A program made the position numbers and the translations under genes. From NCBI GenBank assembly GCA_946480655.1, contig CAMLKN010000110.1:1-7284 (forward strand): DNA of 7,284 nucleotides, read 5' to 3'. Shown one piece after another: positions 1 through 4,914 of this stretch. The notes beneath the pieces are model-generated. The model ran no database searches and was not told where the DNA came from. It saw nothing but the letters and a program-made list of their open reading frames with translations. Position 1 is the first letter of the stretch. Each line of letters opens with the position of its first letter. Origin of the DNA: an uncultured Devosia sp. Lineage in GTDB: Bacteria > Pseudomonadota > Alphaproteobacteria > Rhizobiales > Devosiaceae.

Positions 1-55
1 GCGGCACCTCAGGATGAGGGCTCACGAGAGTGCGCGCTTCCTCAGGATGAGGGCT
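1..55. repeat. REP-like repeat, copy 1 of an exact 55-bp duplication
   Basis: These 55 bases recur without mismatch at 243-297. The unit contains the 16-mer CCTCAGGATGAGGGCT twice (7-22 and 40-55, period 33), and each 16-mer contains the small palindrome CCTCA-gga-TGAGG. Repeats of this type are common extragenic elements in Alphaproteobacteria. The element is cut by the window start, so its true left edge is unknown. No coding role is supported. Confidence 0.8.
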
Positions 56-119
56 TACGGGAGCACGCTCTGCCCCCGTACGAGGCCCACGTCGGTCCCG
101 TCTGCGCTTCCCCCTCCTG

Positions 120-160
120 AGCCTCATGGTGAGGTGCGCAGCGAAGCGGAGCCTCGAACC
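120..160. repeat. REP-like module B, copy 1
   Basis: This 41-bp module recurs exactly at 811-851. It holds the palindrome CCTCA-tgg-TGAGG (122-134) and ends in CCTCGAACC. Read in reverse complement it resembles module A (225-268): both run from GGT..TCGAGGC through a CGC-rich core to CACCTCA..ATGAGG. Modules B and A therefore form the two inverted arms of a larger composite, like the bacterial interspersed mosaic arrangement. The joining DNA (about 170-224, ending TAAGCCGCCCCC) has a diverged counterpart at about 875-928. Confidence 0.75.
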
Positions 161-224
161 ACGAGGCGGCAAGCGCGATTTATCCGCGCATGGACCTCCA
201 CGCCATCTCAGTAAGCCGCCCCCG

Positions 225-297
225 GTCCTTCGAGGCCGCTGCGCGGCACCTCAGGATGAGGGCTCACGAGAGTGCGCGCTTCCTCAGGATGAGGGCT
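225..297. repeat. REP-like module A plus 55-bp duplication, copy 2
   Basis: Positions 225-268 recur exactly at 708-751 (44 bp), and positions 243-297 recur exactly at 1-55 (55 bp). The module contains two stem-loops: GCCGC-tgc-GCGGC (235-247) and CCTCA-gga-TGAGG (249-261). A further degenerate copy of the CCTC..GATGAG core appears at about 330-345. The gene-free stretch 1-409 consists mostly of this repeat family, and I see no convincing gene in it. Confidence 0.8.
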
Positions 298-409
298 CAT
301 AGTGGTGCGCCGCTCACGGGAGTGCACGCCTCCTCCAGATGAGCGGCCCGGAAAATCACCAACTTGCCAGGCCAGGCATTTCCCCTCACCCTCCACATCG
401 GAGGACGAC

Positions 410-697
410 ATGCAGGTCACCGTCTACATGCTGCGCTGCGCGGACGGCTCCTACTATACCGGCCTCACCAAGAAGCCGGTGGAGGCGCGCGTCTGGGAGC
501 ACAATCAGGGCATTGGCGATGGCTACACCAAGAGCCGTCGTCCGGTGGAACTGGTCTTTACAGAAACCTTCGAGCGAATGCTCGACGCCATCGACCGCGA
601 ACGGCAGATCAAGGGCTGGACCCGCCGCAAGAAGGAAGCGCTGATCCGCTACGACTATGAGGCGCTTCCTGGATTGGCGAGCCGCAAGCAGCGGTGA
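410..697 (+). CDS. Small GIY-YIG nuclease-domain protein (UPF0213/YhbQ-like)
   Basis: A 95-residue protein that is essentially a stand-alone GIY-YIG domain. The GIY position is V5-Y6-M7 and the YIG position is Y16-T17-G18. R27 and H31 follow (ARVWEHNQG), then the family-typical YTKSRRPVELVF (39-50). The likely metal-binding catalytic glutamate is E64 in the RERQIKGW block, followed by a basic tail. The ATG at 410 is chosen because GGAGG (400-404) lies five bases upstream; a GTG at 302 would add 36 residues of repeat-derived sequence unlike the family. Members of this family are small bacterial proteins annotated as putative endonucleases. Their biological substrate is mostly unclear, although Escherichia coli YhbQ has been linked to DNA cleavage. 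The gene stands alone, flanked on both sides by copies of the same REP-like module. No operon partner is visible. Confidence 0.9.
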   Translation: MQVTVYMLRCADGSYYTGLTKKPVEARVWEHNQGIGDGYTKSRRPVELVFTETFERMLDAIDRERQIKGWTRRKKEALIRYDYEALPGLASRKQR

Positions 698-707
698 CGG
701 CCGCCTC

Positions 708-751
708 GTCCTTCGAGGCCGCTGCGCGGCACCTCAGGATGAGGGCTCACG
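708..751. repeat. REP-like module A, copy 2
   Basis: Exact 44-bp copy of 225-268, in the same orientation, starting about ten bases after the nuclease stop codon. It carries the same two stem-loops (GCCGC-tgc-GCGGC and CCTCA-gga-TGAGG). With its partner at 225-268 it brackets the GIY-YIG gene as a direct repeat, with starts 483 bases apart. Its position just past the stop would also place a strong RNA stem-loop at the 3' end of that mRNA. Confidence 0.8.
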
Positions 752-810
752 GAGTGAGTGCTTCCCAGGATGAGGGTTCCCGATAGTTCCGCCTGCGCCG
801 CTCCCTCAAG

Positions 811-851
811 AGCCTCATGGTGAGGTGCGCAGCGAAGCGGAGCCTCGAACC
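811..851. repeat. REP-like module B, copy 2
   Basis: Exact 41-bp copy of 120-160 in the same orientation, including CCTCA-tgg-TGAGG. After it the sequence departs from copy 1: a CCCTGAGC-TTGTCGA segment sits where copy 1 has ACGAGG, then the common middle part (GGCGGCA..ATCCGCGCATG..TAAGCCGCCCCC) resumes to about 928. Confidence 0.78.
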
Positions 852-945
852 GCCCTGAGCTTGTCGAGGGGGCGGCACGCGGGATCGATCCGCGCATGAA
901 TCTCCCCACCGTCATAGTAAGCCGCCCCCGCCCTGAGCCTGTCGA
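851..945. repeat. Pair of CGCCCTGAGC-TGTCGA modules flanking a shared middle segment
   Basis: CGCCCTGAGCTTGTCGA (851-867) and CGCCCTGAGCCTGTCGA (929-945) differ at one base and lie in the same orientation. The intervening segment is a diverged copy of the middle of the first composite repeat (about 165-223). CCCTGAGCCTGTCGAAGGG-type sequences are widespread short extragenic repeats in sphingomonads and other alphaproteobacteria (general knowledge). Here they replace the module that occupies the same place in the first composite. Confidence 0.65.
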
Positions 946-976
946 AAGGGGCGACCGTCACCGACGCAAAACTAAT

Positions 977-1011
977 CCCCGCCCCCAAAACCCTCCCCCA
1001 TACTCCCTCCC
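977..1011 (-). other. Canonical G-quadruplex motif on the minus strand
   Basis: The plus strand has six C-runs of 4, 5, 3, 5, 3 and 3 bases (977-980, 982-986, 991-993, 995-999, 1005-1007, 1009-1011) separated by 1 to 5 bases. The minus strand therefore satisfies the usual pattern of four or more G-runs of at least three with loops of 1-7. Whether it folds in the cell, or does anything, is not known from sequence. Confidence 0.5.
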
Positions 1012-1197
1012 ATCTCCGCACATGCTGCGCGGTCGCGACGAACGGTCGGTGTGGGGGGATCGGATGATTGGGGGGTCGCCCTCGATCCTTCGGCAAGAGG
1101 ATGATCCGGGACCGAATTCGCTCCCCGGTCAGGGCCCAAGGGCCCAGCGTTGGCACGAGCTGAGCCACGGACGGTCCTCCCCGAAGAGCCTCCGGTC

Positions 1198-1271
1198 GCA
1201 TGGGGCGAAGCTTGCTTCACCCACTACCTCTTCGCCGGACGACCGGCACCGAAGTGATCTTCGCCCCATGC
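1198..1271. other. Structured element: 13-bp perfect inverted repeat enclosing a bulged hairpin
   Basis: GCATGGGGCGAAG (1198-1210) is perfectly complementary to CTTCGCCCCATGC (1259-1271). Inside lies a second stem: CTTCG-CCGG (1230-1238) pairs with CCGG and CGAAG (1243-1246, 1250-1254), leaving a 3-base bulge (1247-1249) and an ACGA tetraloop. The four CGAAG/CTTCG segments alternate, so the region can instead fold as two tandem hairpins: GGCGAAG (1204-1210) with CTTCGCC (1230-1236), and CGAAG-tgat-CTTCG (1250-1263). Such nested and switchable pairing is what a structured non-coding RNA or attenuator would show, but no family was recognised, and neither the transcribed strand nor a promoter could be fixed. 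A complex extragenic repeat is the main alternative. Confidence 0.5.
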
Positions 1272-1355
1272 CGCACTTCGAGTTGTGCGGCAGGCCAAAT
1301 CGGTCCGGTGGACCGATTTGAAACGAGAAGGCCATGAGAGCTACGCTCGAATGGC
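1269..1355. other. Three consecutive hairpins next to the 13-bp inverted repeat
   Basis: Hairpin 1: TGCCGCAC (1269-1276) / GTGCGGCA (1285-1292), 8 bp with an 8-base loop. It shares three bases with the right arm of the preceding inverted repeat. Hairpin 2: CAAATCGGTCC (1296-1306) / GGACCGATTTG (1310-1320), 11 bp around a GGT loop. Hairpin 3: GCCAT-GA-GAGC (1331-1341) / GCTC-GA-ATGGC (1345-1355), two stems separated by opposed GA/GA, which as RNA could form tandem sheared G-A pairs. No T-tract follows on either strand, so hairpin 2 is not a standard intrinsic terminator, though it could still help end the leftward operon (stop codon near 1446). Confidence 0.55.
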
Positions 1356-1445
1356 AGGCAAAAAGATCAAGCCAGACCCGCCGGGAGACCCGCCCGCGCG
1401 GCGCGTCCGCACATCCAGTCCGCCCCGCCGTCCCGCGCCCGGGCC

Positions 1446-2291
1446 CTACCCCTTCACGGCCCCGCCGGTCAGCCCCGAGATCACATAGCGCTGCGCCAGC
1501 AGGAAGAAGGCGATGGCCGGCATGATCGAGAGCGTCAGGAAGGCGAGGATGCGCGGCCAGTCCGACCCGTACTGGCCCTGGAACTGCATGATGCCGAGCG
1601 GCCAGGTGTATTTGTCTTCCGAATTGAGCACGATCAGCGGCAGGAGGAAGCTGTTCCAGCTACCCACGAAATTGAACACGCCCACCGTGGCGATGATCGG
1701 CAGGCAGAGCGGCAGGGTGATGTACCAGTAGATGCGGACATAGCCGCAATTGTCCATCCGCGCTGCGTCGATCAGCTCCTTGGGCAGTTCCTTGAAGAAA
1801 TTGTGGAACAGCAGCACCGAGAAGGACACGCTGAAGGCCACCTGCACGATGATGATGCCCCAGTGGCTGTCGAGCATGCCCAGGTCGCGCATCTTGATGA
1901 AGAGCGGCAGGATGCCGGTGGCCGAGGGGAACAGCAGGCCCAGCATCAGGTAGCCCATGATGAAGCGGCTGCCGAAGAACTTGATATGGGCCAGGGCAAA
2001 GGCCGTCATCGAGGCGACCAGCGTCGAGAGCACCACCGTGCCGGCCGCAATCAGCAGCGAATTGCCCAGCGACGAGAAATAGCGCGGCCCGGTGAGGATC
2101 TCGACGAAGCGGACCGGATCCCAGCTCGCAGGCAAGCCGAAAGGATTGACCCGCAATTCGCCGATCTCTTTGAAGCCGCCCAAAGCTGTCGTGTAGAACG
2201 GCACGATGACGAAGGCGGCGACGACGAGCAGCGTGATCCACTGGATCGGGGTCGTGACCGGGCGGCGGCGCTTCTTGGCAATGGCGGTCAT
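1446..2291 (-). CDS. Carbohydrate ABC transporter permease, MalG-like (CUT1 family)
   Basis: A 281-residue inner-membrane protein, the second of two transmembrane subunits of a sugar importer. Hydrophobic segments lie at about 17-37, 75-100, 109-131, 145-166, 195-220 and 246-268. The cytoplasmic coupling loop (EAA motif) is at 169-194: ELIDAARMDNCG...ITLP, with Asp for the usual first Glu. This is the helix that docks on the ATPase. The basic N-terminus (KKRRRP) fits a cytoplasmic start. The ATG at 2291-2289 overlaps the upstream permease TGA by one base (TGATG) and has GGAG eight bases upstream, so the two permeases are probably translationally coupled. The same frame stays open upstream into the previous gene, but that extension is an out-of-frame shadow. 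Length and layout are normal for the family. The transported sugar cannot be read from the sequence. Confidence 0.95.
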   Translation of the reverse strand: MTAIAKKRRRPVTTPIQWITLLVVAAFVIVPFYTTALGGFKEIGELRVNPFGLPASWDPVRFVEILTGPRYFSSLGNSLLIAAGTVVLSTLVASMTAFALAHIKFFGSRFIMGYLMLGLLFPSATGILPLFIKMRDLGMLDSHWGIIIVQVAFSVSFSVLLFHNFFKELPKELIDAARMDNCGYVRIYWYITLPLCLPIIATVGVFNFVGSWNSFLLPLIVLNSEDKYTWPLGIMQFQGQYGSDWPRILAFLTLSIMPAIAFFLLAQRYVISGLTGGAVKG

Positions 2292-3220
2292 CAGTTCTGC
2301 TCCACCTTGAAGAGGACACGGCGATAGGCGAGCGCCACGATCACGCAGGCGATGAACAGCATGACGCTGATGGCGCCGCCAAAACCCAGTTTCATGCGCA
2401 GGATGCCGAACTGGTAGAGGAAGGTGACGATGGTGTGGCTCGAATGGGACGGGCCGCCATTGCTGAGCGGAATGATGAGGTCGAACAGCTGCAAGGCGCC
2501 GGTAATGGCAAAGAACACCGAGATGACGATGGCCGAGCGGATCATCGGGATCTGGATATGGCGCACGATCTGCCAGCGCTTCACCCCATCGAGGCGGGCG
2601 GCCTCGATGATCTCCCCGGGAATGGACTGCAGGCCGGCGATGAAGATCATCATGTGGAAGCCGAAATACTTCCACGTGATGACCAGCATGATCGCCGGGA
2701 TCACCCAGAATTTGTCGCCCAGGACAAAGGGGGTCTCCACGCCGATGGCGCCGCCAATGGCCGGCAGCAGGCCATAATTGCCGTCATAGACGAAGTTCCA
2801 GATGAGCCCCGCCGCCACTTCCGCCAGCATGAAAGGCAGGAAGAACAGCGTGCGCAGCACGTTGATGTGCACGGACTTTTCGGCCAGGGCGATCGCGCAC
2901 CACATGGCCAGCGGCAGCTGGATCACCAGTGACACCGCGACCACGATCAGGCTGTTGCGGACTGCGGTGCCGAAATTGCGATGCGTGAGCACATCGACAT
3001 AATTCTCGAAGCCGACGAAGTCGGTAATCGGCCCATAGCCGTTCCAGTCGAAGAACGAGAACGTCGCCGCGTCCACCATCGGCAGCACGACGAAAACCGT
3101 GAACAGGATGATCGACGGCGGCAGGAACAGCAGGAGCGGCAACAGGCTCTTGCGCTCCATGAAGCGGCGCTTCTGGACGCCTGCCGGTCTGTTCGCGTCG
3201 GTTGCTGCGATGCTGGTCAT
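2291..3220 (-). CDS. Carbohydrate ABC transporter permease, MalF-like (CUT1 family)
   Basis: A 309-residue inner-membrane permease that pairs with the MalG-like subunit. Hydrophobic segments lie at about 25-47, 86-111, 121-142, 172-196, 229-250 and 280-299. The EAA coupling loop is at 203-225 (EIIEAARLDGVKRW...IQIP), close to consensus with E206-A207-A208, G212 and P225. It lacks the large periplasmic insertion of E. coli MalF, as is usual for short CUT1 permeases. The ATG at 3220-3218 is preferred: a TTG 18 codons further upstream has no ribosome-binding site and would add an atypical N-terminus. The Shine-Dalgarno candidate GAGG is rather distant (about 11 bases). The gene follows the binding-protein gene across a 123-base gap containing hairpins, and it overlaps the next permease by one base. 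Confidence 0.95.
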   Translation of the reverse strand: MTSIAATDANRPAGVQKRRFMERKSLLPLLLFLPPSIILFTVFVVLPMVDAATFSFFDWNGYGPITDFVGFENYVDVLTHRNFGTAVRNSLIVVAVSLVIQLPLAMWCAIALAEKSVHINVLRTLFFLPFMLAEVAAGLIWNFVYDGNYGLLPAIGGAIGVETPFVLGDKFWVIPAIMLVITWKYFGFHMMIFIAGLQSIPGEIIEAARLDGVKRWQIVRHIQIPMIRSAIVISVFFAITGALQLFDLIIPLSNGGPSHSSHTIVTFLYQFGILRMKLGFGGAISVMLFIACVIVALAYRRVLFKVEQN

Positions 3221-3296
3221 GGTTCGATTGTCCTCGCCCGGCAACGCCGTTCCGCCGGCGTCGTGGTGTCTCAATCAGGTTCAGTTTGCCGAGAAT

Positions 3297-3332
3297 TGCC
3301 GGCGGGCTCAGGGTCAGCTTCGCCCGCCGGCA
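3297..3332 (-). promoter_or_regulatory. Strong intercistronic stem-loop after the binding-protein gene
   Basis: TGCCGGCGGGC (3297-3307) and GCCCGCCGGCA (3322-3332) form an 11-bp perfect, very GC-rich stem with a 14-base loop, beginning 11 bases past the binding-protein stop codon. No T-tract follows in the direction of transcription, so it is not a typical intrinsic terminator. A second, weaker stem, ACGCCG/CGGCGT (3244-3249 / 3256-3261), lies closer to the permease start. In many sugar ABC operons (classically malE-malF) hairpins here protect the upstream message and keep binding protein in excess over permeases. That role is inferred for this site. Confidence 0.6.
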
Positions 3333-3343
3333 GGAGGTGGCGA

Positions 3344-4600
3344 CTAGAGAGAATCGTCCACCGCTTCCTTGATCAGCTGCGCGGCTTCCTCGGCACTGAT
3401 CGAATTGCCGGCCAGTTCGGCCGAGACGTCATTGACGACGCCGCCGACATTGGGGCCCAGTGCCTGGTCGAAGAACAGGGCGTGCCAGTGGGCATTGCTG
3501 ATATTCTGGCCGATCTGCACCTTGAACGGATTGGTCATCACGTCGGCAGCGCCCTTGGCGATCGGGATATAATAGGCGTCCTTGGCGTACTTGGCCTGGT
3601 TCTCCGCATTGTTGAAGAACTCGATCCACTTCACCGCAGCATCCGACGCATTCTTGCTGAACAGCACGCCGCCCAGACCCCCGAGCGTGTCCGTGGGATC
3701 ACCCTTGCCGCCTTCGATGGTCGGGAAGGGCAGGATGCCGAGCTGGTCATCCGGAATACCTTCCTTGCTCGCCGAGTTGTCCTTCATGGCGCCGTAGTCC
3801 CAGTCGCCCATCAGGTGCATTGCGGCCTTGCCGTCGCCGAAAAAGCCCGAAGCATCGCCATAGGTGGCCGCCAGGAAGCCCTCCTGCCAGGGTTCCATTT
3901 CGGCCAGTTCGAGGAAGTACTCACCAGCCTTGACGAAGTCCTCGCCGGCAAAGCCGTCGCCTTCGCCGCGCGCTGCAGCCTGGAAACCCTCCTGCCCGGC
4001 CAGCCGCACGACCAGCTTGGACCACCAGAAGTGGGCCGGCCACTTGTCCTTGGCGCCGATGGCAATCGGGGTAATGCCCGCATCCTTGAAGGCCTGCACG
4101 CCCGCCAGGAAACCTTCCCAGGTCGCCATGCTGGCCGGGTCGACCCCGGCCTGTTCGAACAGGGCCTTGTTGTACCAGAGCACGACTTCGGAAACGTCGC
4201 GCGCCACCCCGTAGAGGTGCCCATCCGGGGCCGTGAAGGCCGATACGCCGGCCGTACCGACGCTCGCTTTGGCTTCGTCGCTGAGCACGTCCTCGATCGG
4301 ACGCAGGAAGCCGGCAGCGGCCTGCTCGTAGAACACGCCGCCGCCCCACGAGTGGAACACGTCCGGCGCATCGGCGGACTGCAGCAGCGTGGTCAGCTTG
4401 GCCTTGAAGGCTTCGTTCTCGAGAAAGGGCAGCTCGACCTTGATGTCCGGGTTCTGTGCCATGAAATCGGCGGCGATCGAATTCATCAATTCGACTTCGG
4501 CCGGAATGGACGTGATGTGCAGATGCCGTACGACAGTCTGCGCCTGGGCGGGTGCGATGATCGCCAGCCCCAGCATTGCGGCGAGCGCAATATGCTTCAT
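3344..4600 (-). CDS. Periplasmic carbohydrate-binding protein of an ABC transporter (CUT1)
   Basis: A 418-residue extracellular solute-binding protein (family 1 type) that captures the sugar and delivers it to the permease pair. A cleavable signal peptide covers residues 1-20 (KH, a hydrophobic core, then AQA|QT); there is no lipobox cysteine, so the mature protein is soluble in the periplasm. Family-typical stretches are LWYNKALFEQAG (141-152), TWEGFLAGVQAFKDAGITPI (about 160-179) and GKAAMHLMGDW (257-267). Several aromatics (W85, W142, Y143, W187, W192, W193, W267) are candidates for stacking on a sugar ring. The ATG has AGGAGG five bases upstream, a strong site befitting the most abundant subunit. 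It is the first gene of the leftward unit and is divergent from the ROK regulator. Length is normal. The ligand is unknown; the neighbouring ThuA-domain protein makes a disaccharide or related glycoside plausible. Confidence 0.95.
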   Translation of the reverse strand: MKHIALAAMLGLAIIAPAQAQTVVRHLHITSIPAEVELMNSIAADFMAQNPDIKVELPFLENEAFKAKLTTLLQSADAPDVFHSWGGGVFYEQAAAGFLRPIEDVLSDEAKASVGTAGVSAFTAPDGHLYGVARDVSEVVLWYNKALFEQAGVDPASMATWEGFLAGVQAFKDAGITPIAIGAKDKWPAHFWWSKLVVRLAGQEGFQAAARGEGDGFAGEDFVKAGEYFLELAEMEPWQEGFLAATYGDASGFFGDGKAAMHLMGDWDYGAMKDNSASKEGIPDDQLGILPFPTIEGGKGDPTDTLGGLGGVLFSKNASDAAVKWIEFFNNAENQAKYAKDAYYIPIAKGAADVMTNPFKVQIGQNISNAHWHALFFDQALGPNVGGVVNDVSAELAGNSISAEEAAQLIKEAVDDSL

Positions 4601-4914
4601 GTGTTCCTCCTGTCAAAAATGCGGCCCCGGAACCCGTCCGGAAATCCTCCCAGCCGCAGCGATGGGACAGTCCCCGCTGAACTCATCGCTTGATAGTTTC
4701 TACGCATCCCTTATTAAAGACGCAAGAGGAACGTACCTCACAAATGGCGTCACGGTCGGATTGGTGTTGCGGCGCCGATCCAAGTATAGGGCCGTAAAGA
4801 AGAAAATTGGCTTTTCAGCCGATGGCGACCGATTTGAGTTCCGTTCGAACGAGAGAATTTGATATAGAACACAAACTAAATCGCCGATCCTGAATTGTTG
4901 CCCGGAGTGCCGCC
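4601..4914. promoter_or_regulatory. Divergent promoter/operator region between the two arms of the locus
   Basis: This 314-base region must hold the promoters of the binding-protein gene (leftward) and of the ROK gene (rightward). Much of it is more AT-rich than the flanking genes. By eye, rightward candidates are TTGATA-16 bp-TATTAA (4690-4717) and TTGGTG-18 bp-TATAGG (4761-4790). A weak leftward candidate is TTGCGT-17 bp-TAGAAA (4725 down to 4697). None is decisive. No gene is supported inside it, although antisense frames run through. Confidence 0.6.
4842..4877. promoter_or_regulatory. Candidate ROK operator dyads
   Basis: CGTTCGAACG (4842-4851) is a perfect 10-bp palindrome. Just downstream, TTTG (4858-4861) and CAAA (4872-4875) form an interrupted dyad with a 10-base spacer; its right half ACAAACTAA looks like the CAAACTAA half-site of the Bacillus XylR operator, XylR being a ROK protein. 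Both dyads lie 37-73 bases before the ROK start codon, a sensible place for autoregulation. The left half of the second dyad is poor, and short palindromes can occur by chance. Confidence 0.3.

Larger units (their letters stand above)
698..1445. other. 748-bp gene-free region rich in repeats and inverted repeats
   Basis: This stretch separates the nuclease gene from the converging end of the sugar-transport operon. Region by region: REP-like modules (708-851), a degenerate CCAGGATGAGGG copy near 765, two CCCTGAGC-TGTCGA modules (851-945), a C-rich tract (977-1011), G-runs at about 1051-1077, the palindrome GGGCCC-aa-GGGCCC (1132-1145), then the inverted-repeat cluster (1198-1355), then GC-rich sequence with no clear hairpin or T-tract terminator. 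Open frames crossing it on both strands follow the repeats, lack ribosome-binding sites and look like no protein family, so I do not call genes here. Confidence 0.7.

Noticed and set aside
1..300. Tandem repeats as a CRISPR array
   Set aside because: The repeats contain palindromes, occur as composites with unequal spacing, and the intervening DNA is itself repeated rather than unique spacers.
815..1201. 128-codon minus-strand open frame in the gene-free region
   Set aside because: It runs through the REP-like modules and the C-rich tract, its translation is Arg/Pro-rich repeat sequence, and no ribosome-binding site or family match is apparent.
896..1321. 141-codon plus-strand open frame across the inverted-repeat cluster
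   Set aside because: It covers hairpin DNA, has no convincing ribosome-binding site, and the translation is rich in Arg, Pro, Ser and His without a fold-like pattern. Structured DNA/RNA explains it better.
1198..1355. The structured cluster as RNase P RNA, tmRNA, 6S or SRP RNA
   Set aside because: I could not find conserved core sequences of these RNAs on either strand; only the hairpins themselves are supported.
1358..1445. Intrinsic terminator for the leftward operon
   Set aside because: There is a minus-strand CTTTTT near 1358-1365 after GC-rich DNA, but I could not build a clean stem directly before it.
2981..4693. Very long plus-strand open frame (570 codons) opposite the binding-protein gene
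   Set aside because: Low-complexity Arg/Gly/His/Asp-rich translation with no family signature. It is the antisense shadow of a GC-rich gene that has a signal peptide, a strong ribosome-binding site and clear family motifs.
4827..4837. GACCGATTTGA shared with the hairpin at 1311-1321
   Set aside because: An 11-base match without the accompanying inverted arm in the promoter region can easily be chance.
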